The notes beneath the pieces are model-generated. The model did no database searches, was not told the origin of the DNA, and saw only the letters and a program-made list of their open reading frames with translations. Below, piece after piece: positions 6,113-12,658 of a DNA stretch of 12,658 bases. The translations under genes were made by a program, and so were the position numbers. The first letter of the stretch is position 1. The number at the start of each line of letters is the position of its first letter. Source of the stretch: Lactovum sp047974165 (GTDB lineage Bacteria; Bacillota; Bacilli; Lactobacillales; Streptococcaceae); NCBI GenBank assembly GCA_047974165.1, contig JBKECB010000055.1, forward strand, positions 1 to 12,658, given 5' to 3'.

Positions 6113-7432
6113 ATGATTTCAAATGATAAAAAAATCTCAGACTACTTAAAATTTATTTTTCCATTATGTTTGTTTAGCTTATTTCAACATATTTATAGTC
6201 TGATAGATATTGTAAATGGAAGTCTACTTGGCACAGATGAAATGTCTTATATTGTATATATTGATCAAGTAATGTTAATTATTTTAGCTTTTGCGAATAG
6301 TTCAGCTATTGCTATTTCAGTTTTGATTTCAAAGAGAATAGAACAAGGTAAGATAAAAGAAATTAAGTCTGTTATTGTTAATAGTTTTATAATTTTATTT
6401 ATTGTGGCTTTAGTAATTCTTTTATTTATTAGTTTTTTTGACAGTTTATTTTTGAAGCTTATTTTTGCTCCTGAAAAGTTTTATCAAATGGATAAAATTT
6501 ATCTACAAATTAGAGCGGTTGATAATTTCTTTTTATTTTTTAATCTAGCGATTCTGGCTATTGAAAAAGCTAAGGGAAATACCAAAAAAGTATTTTATAT
6601 TAATAGCTTAGGGATTGCAATTAAGATTATAGCCTCATTTCTAATTCAAAAATTAGTTACTATGAGTCTGATGATTTTAGCGATAGTTACAATTACTCCA
6701 AGTATTTTTGTTTTCCTATGCTCACTTTATCTCTTTTTTAATTCAAAGAATTTATATAAAATTCAAGTTAAGGATTTAAAAGTAAAAGGTGAGGTAATAA
6801 AAGAGTTCAGTGATTTTGCTCTTCCTCTCTTTTTATCAATGTGTGTGTTTAATATAGGGAAAACATTTGCAAATTTTCAAGCCTTACAATACGGTGTGAA
6901 AGCTGTAGGATATTTAGGGATTTCAAATCGTTTAATTGGTTTAATGACTGCAGTTGCAAATGGACTTCAGGAAGCTATTTCTATCTTGTTGGCGCGTTAT
7001 CGTGAAATAGATAAAAAAATTACAAAATTTGTAGTTAAGATTTCTTTTTATTCAAATCTTGTAGTTACGAGTGTAGGGGTTTTTCTTTATCTGTTAACAT
7101 TTAAAGAGCTGACACTTTACTTTGCCAATCAAGACCCTTATATTGCAAAACAAATTACTGAAATTTTATTACTAGAGCTGATAGGGGCAATATTTTTACC
7201 ATTTACTAATTTTATGATTGGTGTATTATATGGCTTTGAACGTACAAAAACAGTTTTTATTATTAGTTTTATGAGAATCTTTATTTTTAGAAATTTAATT
7301 TTATTTATATTTAGTTTTACAAATTTGGATTCTATCGCGTTAGGACTTGCAATGTTAGTAAGTCATTTAGGAACTTTTATTTTTACATTTTTTATTGTGA
7401 GAAAAGAGTTTAAAAATCAAGTTATTATCTAG
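6113..7432 (+). CDS. MATE-family multidrug/solute antiporter-like membrane protein
   Basis: This 439-residue protein has about twelve hydrophobic segments and resembles MATE transporters (MOP superfamily). The N-terminal half contains LFQHIYSLIDIVNGSLLGTDEM followed by AISVLISKRIEQGK, matching the family's first helices and the 'G.g' loop; a similar pattern restarts at FALPLFLSMCVFNIGKTF around residue 236, consistent with two homologous halves. It starts only 5 bases after the TIM-barrel gene, with no recognisable Shine-Dalgarno (AAATAAAATAA before the ATG), so translation may be weak or rely on the preceding gene. MATE proteins normally export cations or metabolites in exchange for Na+ or H+. 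In this operon it could expel a by-product or an excess sugar acid, but the substrate is not readable from the sequence. Confidence 0.85.
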   Translation: MISNDKKISDYLKFIFPLCLFSLFQHIYSLIDIVNGSLLGTDEMSYIVYIDQVMLIILAFANSSAIAISVLISKRIEQGKIKEIKSVIVNSFIILFIVALVILLFISFFDSLFLKLIFAPEKFYQMDKIYLQIRAVDNFFLFFNLAILAIEKAKGNTKKVFYINSLGIAIKIIASFLIQKLVTMSLMILAIVTITPSIFVFLCSLYLFFNSKNLYKIQVKDLKVKGEVIKEFSDFALPLFLSMCVFNIGKTFANFQALQYGVKAVGYLGISNRLIGLMTAVANGLQEAISILLARYREIDKKITKFVVKISFYSNLVVTSVGVFLYLLTFKELTLYFANQDPYIAKQITEILLLELIGAIFLPFTNFMIGVLYGFERTKTVFIISFMRIFIFRNLILFIFSFTNLDSIALGLAMLVSHLGTFIFTFFIVRKEFKNQVII

Positions 7433-7575
7433 TTTATTATTTTTATTATAAACTATGTAAAAATAAATAGGTAAAAAGGAGGGTTTGAAAGAGGAAAAAA
7501 TAATATATGGAGGATATGAGGTCAAATAGACTTCTTAATAAAAATTATATAAAATAAATATCATAAGGAGGATTT
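7433..7575 (+). other. 143-bp gap with surplus Shine-Dalgarno-like motifs and a doubtful 16-codon frame
   Basis: The gap before the lipoprotein gene holds strong purine motifs with no obvious gene behind most of them: AAGGAGGG (7476-7483), AGAGG (7490-7494) and GGAGG (7509-7513). Only AAGGAGG (7565-7571) clearly serves a start, at 7576. A 16-codon frame at 7507-7557 (MEDMRSNRLLNKNYIK) has poor spacing to any of these. An AT-only hairpin candidate begins at the MATE stop. No convincing promoter or operator copy was found, so the lipoprotein gene probably shares the operon transcript. Confidence 0.4.
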
Positions 7576-8865
7576 ATGAAAAAAATCTTATTTGCAATGA
7601 TGGCACTACTTTTAGTGCTTACAGGATGTTCTTCTAGTAAAGAAGAAACGTCTAAAAAGTCTAATTCTTCAGAAAATGTTGAACTTAAATTTGTTTGGTG
7701 GGGCGGTGAAGAACGTCATGAACAAACTTCAAAAGCAGTCGAGCTTTATAATGAAACACATGATGGTGTGACAATTACACCAGAATACTATTCTTATGAT
7801 GGCTTGAATGAAAAATTCCCAGTTATGATGGTTGGAGGAACTGAACCAGATATCATGCAAGTTAATTATGCTTGGGTTTATAAATTTGCAGGATCAAAAG
7901 GTGATGGTTTCTACAATCTTAATGAACTTTCAGATGAGTTAGGTTTGGATAATTGGTCTGAAGAAGACTTAGAGGTCTTTACTATTAATAACAATTTACA
8001 AGCAATTCCTCAAGGTTTTACAGCACGTGCTTATGCCTATAATACAAATACTATAAAAGAAGCAGGTATTGAACTTCCTAAAACATGGGATGATGTTTAT
8101 ACAGCGAATAAAGCGTTAAGAGCTAAAATGGGTGATGACTATTACTTATTAGGTGATGCAGCGAACTCAAAGAGTTTAGTATATATGATGATTACTTACT
8201 TAACTCAAGAATTAGATAAACAATTTATTGTTGATGGAAAGATTAACTTTACAGCTTCTGAGCTTCAAAAAGGGATTGAGTTTTTAGGAAAACTTACTGA
8301 AGAAGGTGTATTACCAAGTATCACAGATGATTCACGTGGTTTTGATGCTGAAAATCCTAACTTTATTAGTGGTAAATATACTGCAGCATTGGAATGGAGT
8401 AGTTCAATAGGTAAATATGAAGGTAACTTAGAAGAAGGAAATTCTTTAACAGTTGGTGATTTCATTACAAGTACAGATGATAAAAAAGTTATTTTAAAAC
8501 CTTCAATGGGATTTGCAATTTCTAAAAATACAGAGTATCCAAAAGAAGCTGCAGAATTCTTAAACTGGATGTATACAGATTCAGAAGCAATTGAAATTCT
8601 AGGAACAGAACGTGGAATTCCTTCAAATACAGTTGCTTATGATGCACTTAAAGAAGGTGGTTTATTAACTGAACGTGATATTACAGTAGAAAAATTAATC
8701 TCTGAGGCAGACACACTTTACATGTCACCTTACTATGAAGAACCAAATGTGGTAGAAGCTTATAATGCGGCATTAGATAAGTTCTTATATGGTGAATCAA
8801 CTGCAAAAGAAGCAGCAGAAGAAATGTATACAAGTGTTGAATCAGCTTTAAAAGAGATTCAATAA
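7576..8865 (+). CDS. ABC transporter sugar-binding lipoprotein (CUT1 solute-binding protein)
   Basis: The 429-residue product begins with a lipoprotein signal peptide: basic MKK, hydrophobic core ILFAMMALLLVL and lipobox LTGC with the lipidated Cys at 18, followed by a Ser/Lys-rich linker. The mature part has typical binding-protein features for family-1 sugars: LKFVWWGGEERHEQT near the start, the EPDIMQVNYAWVYKFA region, GITARAYA-like 'GFTARAYAYN', and a C-terminal EAAEFLNWMYTDSEA helix. It should deliver oligosaccharide to the two permeases encoded at 512-2243, from which it is separated by five genes, an unusual split. The start has AAGGAGG 4 bases upstream, the best ribosome site in the operon, in line with the excess needed for binding proteins. 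The terminator directly follows. The exact ligand is inferred from neighbours as a galacturonate oligomer. Confidence 0.94.
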   Translation: MKKILFAMMALLLVLTGCSSSKEETSKKSNSSENVELKFVWWGGEERHEQTSKAVELYNETHDGVTITPEYYSYDGLNEKFPVMMVGGTEPDIMQVNYAWVYKFAGSKGDGFYNLNELSDELGLDNWSEEDLEVFTINNNLQAIPQGFTARAYAYNTNTIKEAGIELPKTWDDVYTANKALRAKMGDDYYLLGDAANSKSLVYMMITYLTQELDKQFIVDGKINFTASELQKGIEFLGKLTEEGVLPSITDDSRGFDAENPNFISGKYTAALEWSSSIGKYEGNLEEGNSLTVGDFITSTDDKKVILKPSMGFAISKNTEYPKEAAEFLNWMYTDSEAIEILGTERGIPSNTVAYDALKEGGLLTERDITVEKLISEADTLYMSPYYEEPNVVEAYNAALDKFLYGESTAKEAAEEMYTSVESALKEIQ

Positions 8866-8871
8866 AATAAT

Positions 8872-8902
8872 AAAAAAGTTAGATACAAAATCTAACTTTT
8901 TT
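8872..8902. terminator. Rho-independent terminator after the lipoprotein gene
   Basis: A perfect 13-bp inverted repeat, AAAAAAGTTAGAT (8872-8884) and ATCTAACTTTTTT (8890-8902), encloses a 5-base loop ACAAA. The A run upstream and T run downstream make it usable on either strand. It lies 6 bases after the stop at 8865 and separates the uptake operon from the uxa operon. Confidence 0.92.
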
Positions 8903-8931
8903 AATTTAAAAGAAAAAATAAACCGCTTTAC

Positions 8932-8949
8932 TTGAATACTTGTATTCAA
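8932..8949. promoter_or_regulatory. GntR-type operator 1 of the uxa operon, lying in the promoter spacer
   Basis: TTGAATAC (8932-8939) and GTATTCAA (8942-8949) form an exact inverted repeat with a 2-base centre. Bases 8935-8949 (AATACTTGTATTCAA) are identical to 453-467 at the first operon. Occupation would cover the -35 box and block RNA polymerase. Confidence 0.72.
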
Positions 8950-8960
8950 TATGATAGAAT
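8932..8960 (+). promoter_or_regulatory. Promoter of the uxaB-uxaA-uxaC operon
   Basis: TTGAAT (8932-8937) and TAGAAT (8955-8960) are spaced by 17 bases, and TG at 8952-8953 gives an extended -10. Expected transcription start is near 8966-8967, inside the second palindrome. The spacer is almost wholly filled by the first operator palindrome. Confidence 0.75.
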
Positions 8961-8963
8961 ATT

Positions 8964-8975
8964 CTTGTATACAAG
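8964..8975. promoter_or_regulatory. GntR-type operator 2 of the uxa operon at the transcription start
   Basis: CTTGTATACAAG is a perfect 12-bp palindrome; with its flanks (8961-8978) it matches 16 of 18 bases of the B. subtilis GntR site, the two differences being symmetric. Its centre lies 29 bases from that of operator 1, nearly three helical turns, so two dimers could bind the same face of the DNA. Confidence 0.75.
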
Positions 8976-8993
8976 TTTCAAGAAAGGAAATTT

Positions 8994-10277
8994 ATGGAGA
9001 ATATAAAAATTATTCAATTTGGAGAAGGTAAATTTTTGAGGGCATTTGTCGATGTGGTAATTCAGCATGCGAATCATAATTTAGCTTATAAGAAATATAG
9101 TGTTGATTTAATTCAACCTTTAGAGTTTGATCAACTGATGAATTCGTTAGACAAGAAAAATTATGAATATCATGTCAATGAAATTAATCCAGCTTTAGAT
9201 ATAAACCAAGTCGTAAAGATTGATTGTATTCATTCGGGATTAGACCCTTATAAAGATTTTGAAGCATTTAAAGCTTTAGCTATTGACCCTAAAGCAAAAT
9301 ATGTCTTTTCTAATACAACAGAGTCGGGAATTGTTTATGTTGATGAAACTTTCCAAACAGAGTCAATTTTAGCCTCATTTCCTGGAAAGGTTCTTCAATT
9401 ATTAAAACTTCGTTATGAGGCATTGGGAGTATCGGGAAAATTAATTTTTGTTCCATGTGAATTAATTGAAGAAAATGCAAAAACTCTAAAGTCAATATTA
9501 TTAAAAAAAGCAAGTAAAGAAAATCTAGATCAAGATTTTATTGATTTTATTGAGAGCTGTGAGTTTTATGATACATTAGTTGACCGAATTGTTGTTGGTT
9601 ATCAAGAAAATAAATTTAATGATCCTAATTATATTTTATGTGAGCCTTTTATGAAGTGGGTAATTGATTCAAAAGAGCTAGACTTTGCTAAAGATGCTAA
9701 TTTATCTGGGATAATTTTTGATGATGTTGTGATTCATCGTGAATTAAAAGTTAAAATTTTAAATGGCTTACATACAGCTTTGACGCCTTTTGCAATTTTA
9801 AATAAAATTGATTTTGTACATCATAGTTTTGAAAGTCAATTTATGAATGATAAAATTCAAAAGTTATTAGTGGAAATCTTAGCGACAATTCAACTTGAAA
9901 ATAAAGAAGAATATGCTAGAACAATTATTGAGCGTTTTAAGAATGAAAAATTAAATCATAAATTTACTGATATCATGCTTAACTCATTAGATAAATATGA
10001 AACTAGAGTTTATCCAAGTGTCCTTCAAAATCTTGAACAAGGATTGCTTCCAATAGAGTTACTTTCTTCGTTAGCAGCAATAATTATCCAATATAAATGT
10101 GGCTATCCAACAAATGATGCTGGTAATGTAGAACTTTGGGAAAACTTAGATTTAGAAAATCCTGCAAAAACTTTAATTGACTATAAATTTAAAGAATTAA
10201 AGAATTATACTGAAGCTATTGAATTTATTAATAAAAAAGTAAAAGAATTAAGAGGAAAATATGAAAAACATAATTAA
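8994..10277 (+). CDS. uxaB: Tagaturonate reductase (altronate oxidoreductase)
   Basis: The 427-residue enzyme belongs to the mannitol/polyol long-chain dehydrogenase family and reduces D-tagaturonate to D-altronate with NADH, second step of the galacturonate isomerase pathway. The N-terminus IIQFGEGKFLRAFVD is the UxaB-type nucleotide-binding start. The active-site cluster ELKVKILNGLHTAL gives K252, N257 and H260, with the same spacing as the catalytic Lys, Asn and His of mannitol 2-dehydrogenase. It is somewhat shorter than E. coli UxaB (about 480 residues), which does not affect the core motifs. AAAGG lies 6 bases before the ATG. UxaB rather than UxuB is favoured by the adjacent altronate dehydratase; no mannonate dehydratase is present here. 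It heads its own operator-controlled transcript and overlaps uxaA by 17 bases. Confidence 0.92.
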   Translation: MENIKIIQFGEGKFLRAFVDVVIQHANHNLAYKKYSVDLIQPLEFDQLMNSLDKKNYEYHVNEINPALDINQVVKIDCIHSGLDPYKDFEAFKALAIDPKAKYVFSNTTESGIVYVDETFQTESILASFPGKVLQLLKLRYEALGVSGKLIFVPCELIEENAKTLKSILLKKASKENLDQDFIDFIESCEFYDTLVDRIVVGYQENKFNDPNYILCEPFMKWVIDSKELDFAKDANLSGIIFDDVVIHRELKVKILNGLHTALTPFAILNKIDFVHHSFESQFMNDKIQKLLVEILATIQLENKEEYARTIIERFKNEKLNHKFTDIMLNSLDKYETRVYPSVLQNLEQGLLPIELLSSLAAIIIQYKCGYPTNDAGNVELWENLDLENPAKTLIDYKFKELKNYTEAIEFINKKVKELRGKYEKHN

Positions 10278-11712
10278 AATAAATGAATCAGATAATGTTG
10301 TGATTGCTTTAGAGGACTTGGAAAAAGGAACAATAATTGATGTTGAGGGTCAATCACTCGAACTTCAAGAAGATATTCCCATGGGACATAAGGTTGCAAT
10401 TACAGATATTGAAGATATTGTTATTAAATATGGCTTTGAAATTGGTTCTGTAACCTCACCAGTTGCAAAAGGTCATTTAATTAATGAAAAGAATTTACAC
10501 TCAAACCTAGAAAATAAAAAAGAGTGGCATTATGATCGTTTTCTTGCAGATAAATTTACAAAAATTGATCGAAAAATGAAAATTATGGGATACCCACGTG
10601 AAAATGGTGATTTTGGTATTAGAAATGATATTTGGGTAATTCCAACAGTTGGATGCATTAATCAAATCATGAAGCTTTATCTAAAAAAATATGATGATTT
10701 AAGACTATATTCTCATCCATATGGCTGTTCACAAAGTGGGGAAGATGGTGAAAATACATTACTTGCCTTAAGTCAAATGATCCAGCATCCTAATGCTGGA
10801 GGTGTTCTTGTTATGGGATTAGGCTGTGAAAATACACAAATTAGTATGGTTCAAGAAGCAGTAGGTGAGCATCCCCGTGTGCGTTATGTAACATTACAAG
10901 AAGTTGATGATGAGTCTGAAGAAATCGATAAGGCAATCCAGGAATTAAAAGCAATAACAGCACAAGATAAGCGTGTTCCAATTGATGCTTCAAGATTAAG
11001 AATTGGTGTTGAGTGTGGTGGAAGTGATGGATTTAGTGGGATTACAGGAAATCCATTACTTGGGAAATTTGGTGAGCATATGGTAACTCAAGAGAATTCT
11101 AATATTGTTATTACAGAAATTCCCGAATTTTTTGGTGCTGAACAGTGTGCTTTAAACTTATGTGAGAGTGAAGATGTTTACCACAAGTTAGATGATTTAT
11201 TCCTTTCTTACCGTGAATTTTATGAGTCCAATGGTATTGAAGTCTATGCTAATCCTTCTCCAGGAAATAAACAAGGTGGGATTTCAACTTTAGAGGAGAA
11301 GTCCTTAGGATGTATCAATAAGATTGGGAATCTTCCGATTGTTGATGTAAAAGACTATGGATGTTCTATTGAAAAGCAAGGAACAACTGTTATTTCTTCT
11401 CCAGGTAATGATTTAGTTGCAACAACTGCATTAGGAATTGCGGGTTGTCATCTTGTTCTATTTACAACGGGACGTGGTACACCCTTTGGTGGATTTATCC
11501 CAACGATGAAAATTAGTACAAATACAAATCTTGCAACACGTAAGAAAATGTGGATTGACTTTGATGCTGGAAGAGTTCTAACAGATGATATTGATGTAAT
11601 TTTAGAAGAACTTCATGAAGCTGTTGAGGCAATATGTAATGGCAAACTAACACGAAATGAAGAAAATGAAAGTTTTGATATTGCCATCTTTAAAACTGGA
11701 GTAACATTGTAA
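10261..11712 (+). CDS. uxaA: Altronate dehydratase
   Basis: This 483-residue enzyme dehydrates D-altronate to 2-keto-3-deoxy-D-gluconate in the cytoplasm. An N-terminal SAF domain (about residues 1-75: IKINESDNVVIALEDLEKG ... SPVAKGHLI) joins the large catalytic domain. Typical blocks are PYGCSQSGEDGENTLL (C156), LVMGLGCEN, ECGGSDGFSGITGNPLLG (C252), DYGCSIEKQGTTVISSPGND (C368) and TTGRGTPFGGF. The conserved cysteines fit the iron-dependent mechanism known for the family. Length is close to E. coli UxaA (about 495), so it appears complete. An AGAGG site (10251-10255) lies inside the end of uxaB, and the 17-base overlap points to coupled translation. Galactarate dehydratase (GarD) is a relative, but the uxaB and uxaC neighbours settle the assignment. 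Confidence 0.95.
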   Translation: MKNIIKINESDNVVIALEDLEKGTIIDVEGQSLELQEDIPMGHKVAITDIEDIVIKYGFEIGSVTSPVAKGHLINEKNLHSNLENKKEWHYDRFLADKFTKIDRKMKIMGYPRENGDFGIRNDIWVIPTVGCINQIMKLYLKKYDDLRLYSHPYGCSQSGEDGENTLLALSQMIQHPNAGGVLVMGLGCENTQISMVQEAVGEHPRVRYVTLQEVDDESEEIDKAIQELKAITAQDKRVPIDASRLRIGVECGGSDGFSGITGNPLLGKFGEHMVTQENSNIVITEIPEFFGAEQCALNLCESEDVYHKLDDLFLSYREFYESNGIEVYANPSPGNKQGGISTLEEKSLGCINKIGNLPIVDVKDYGCSIEKQGTTVISSPGNDLVATTALGIAGCHLVLFTTGRGTPFGGFIPTMKISTNTNLATRKKMWIDFDAGRVLTDDIDVILEELHEAVEAICNGKLTRNEENESFDIAIFKTGVTL

Positions 11713-11721
11713 AGGAAAAAT

Positions 11722-12658
11722 ATGTATAAGATAACGGAAGACTTTTTATTAACGAACCAATATTCAAAGACTTTATATCATGACTATGCCTCTAAAATGC
11801 CGATTATTGATTTTCATAATCATTTGAGTGCTGAGGTAATTTATAAGAATGAAGAGTTTAAAAATATTGGTCAAATTTTACTTGAAGGCGATCATTATAA
11901 ATGGCGTGTTTTACGTACATTTGGAGTTCCTGAAGAAGAAATTACAACTCATCCAGATTTTGAGCAATTATTTTATAAGTTTTGTGAAATTATGCCAAAA
12001 CTAATTGGAAATCCACTTTATCACTGGATGTATTTAGAGTTAAAGCAGTATTTTGATACAGATATGTATGTAAATGCTGAAAATTCAAAAGCACTCTACC
12101 AACATTGTAATCGAATTATAAAAGAGCGTAATTATACTCCAAGAAAACTTTTAGATATGGTAGGAGTTGAAAGTTTATGTACTACAGATGATCCAATTGA
12201 TAGCTTGGAATATCATAAGCTCTTGCAAGATGAAGGTTATCAGTGCTTACCAACATTTAGACCAGATAAAATTATTAATATGGAAAAGTCAGATTATATA
12301 AGTTATATGAAGAAGTTGGAATCTGTTGTTGGCTTTGAAATTTGTAACGCTCAAACATTAGTTGAAGCTTTAGAAAATCGTTTAAGCTTTTTCATAGAAA
12401 ATGGCTGTAAGATTTCAGATCATGCACTTGATATTGTAGTATATGATGATGATTTTTCAGATATTGATCGTATTATTGCTGAAAAAGATCTAAGTCAACT
12501 TGCAACTTATAAAACTTTTGTATTAACAGAGTTAGCTAAGCTTTATAACAAGTATAATATTGCTCAGCAATATCATATTGGTGCTGCAAGAGATGCTTCA
12601 GATTCAAAATTTGAATCTTTAGGTCCTGATACAGGATTTGATTATATTTCAGATCAGC
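11722..12658 (+). CDS. uxaC: Glucuronate (galacturonate) isomerase, N-terminal two thirds (cut by window edge)
   Basis: Starting at the ATG at 11722 (AAAGG 6 bases upstream, 9 bases after uxaA), 312 codons are open to the window end; E. coli UxaC has about 470. The protein interconverts D-galacturonate and D-tagaturonate (or glucuronate and fructuronate), the entry step of the pathway. Amidohydrolase-fold landmarks of UxaC are seen: PIIDFHNHLS with metal-type histidines H32 and H34, LEGDHYKWRVLRTFGVPEEE (54-73), IGNPLYHWMYLEL, CTTDDPIDSLEYH (T154-D160) and QYHIGAARDA (H285) followed by LGPDTGFDYISD. The reading frame is intact with no sign of decay. Gene order uxaB-uxaA-uxaC puts the first pathway enzyme last. 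Confidence 0.95.
   Translation, partial: MYKITEDFLLTNQYSKTLYHDYASKMPIIDFHNHLSAEVIYKNEEFKNIGQILLEGDHYKWRVLRTFGVPEEEITTHPDFEQLFYKFCEIMPKLIGNPLYHWMYLELKQYFDTDMYVNAENSKALYQHCNRIIKERNYTPRKLLDMVGVESLCTTDDPIDSLEYHKLLQDEGYQCLPTFRPDKIINMEKSDYISYMKKLESVVGFEICNAQTLVEALENRLSFFIENGCKISDHALDIVVYDDDFSDIDRIIAEKDLSQLATYKTFVLTELAKLYNKYNIAQQYHIGAARDASDSKFESLGPDTGFDYISDQ

Noticed and set aside
7430..7455. Inverted repeat TAGTTTAT / ATAAACTA at the MATE stop codon as a terminator
   Set aside because: The 8-bp stem has a single G-C pair and a 10-base loop and is followed by TGTAAAAATAAAT rather than a T run, so it is too weak to call. Processing or stabilisation of the downstream message remains possible.
7524..7552. 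Separate promoter for the lipoprotein gene (TATAAA at 7547-7552)
   Set aside because: No acceptable -35 hexamer lies at 16-18 bases upstream (AAATAG at 17), and such -10-like strings are frequent in AT-rich gaps.
8265..8465. Minus-strand open frame of 66 codons inside the lipoprotein gene
   Set aside because: It is entirely antisense to a well-supported binding-protein gene and has no features of its own.
8918..8931. Second cre-like site upstream of the uxa promoter (core AACCGCTT)
   Set aside because: The inner 8 bases fit the CcpA core but the outer TG and CA are missing; in AT-rich DNA this is too little to annotate.
8956..8965. Palindrome AGAATATTCT between the uxa -10 box and operator 2 as a further binding site
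   Set aside because: It overlaps the -10 box and the edge of the operator palindrome and is made mostly of A/T; it is likely a by-product of those elements.
9310..9513. Minus-strand open frame of 67 codons inside uxaB
   Set aside because: It is antisense to a clear reductase gene, with no supporting motif or start signal.
1..12658. CRISPR arrays, tRNA/rRNA genes, insertion sequences, phage or defence genes
   Set aside because: I looked for regularly spaced repeats, transposase motifs and RNA gene signatures and saw none; the window is a coherent catabolic locus with intact frames throughout.

Overview
The window is AT-rich, tightly packed DNA of a low-GC Gram-positive bacterium. Support comes from AGGAGG-type ribosome binding sites, a consensus TTGACA-17-TATAAT promoter, a lipobox-bearing binding protein and a U-tailed terminator. 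A Bacillota member, perhaps of the Lactobacillales or a neighbouring group, fits best; the sequence alone does not fix the genus. The content is a catabolic locus for pectin and galacturonate oligomers.

Layout. The left end (1-239, minus strand) is the start of a GntR/FadR-type regulator cut by the window edge. A 272-bp divergent control region follows, holding an extended -10 promoter for the regulator, a 20-bp tandem repeat, a consensus promoter for the rightward operon and a GntR-like operator. The first operon (512-8865) encodes two CUT1-type ABC permeases, a small RDD-like membrane protein, a cytoplasmic GH28 polygalacturonase-type hydrolase, a GH105 unsaturated-glycuronyl hydrolase, a metal-dependent TIM-barrel epimerase/isomerase, a MATE-family transporter and the sugar-binding lipoprotein. 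A strong hairpin terminator (8872-8902) closes it. A second promoter with two operator palindromes drives uxaB, uxaA and uxaC (8994 to beyond the right edge; uxaC is truncated by the window).

How the parts fit (inference from the families). The lipoprotein and two permeases, powered by an ATPase encoded elsewhere, import galacturonate-containing oligomers. GH28 and GH105, both without signal peptides, trim saturated and unsaturated ends inside the cell. Free galacturonate goes through UxaC (to tagaturonate), UxaB (to altronate) and UxaA (to 2-keto-3-deoxygluconate). Enzymes for the unsaturated branch (KduI, KduD) and the final kinase and aldolase (KdgK, KdgA) are not in this window.

Most notable points. 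(1) A 15-bp operator sequence is shared exactly by the two promoters and closely resembles the B. subtilis GntR operator, which ties both operons to the divergent regulator. (2) The RDD-protein gene seems to have lost a normal ATG: its conserved Arg lies just upstream of the first ATG, and a good Shine-Dalgarno points to an ATT overlapping the previous stop codon. (3) Three proteins of unclear role (RDD protein, MATE transporter, TIM-barrel enzyme) are embedded in an otherwise conventional pectin-oligomer operon.
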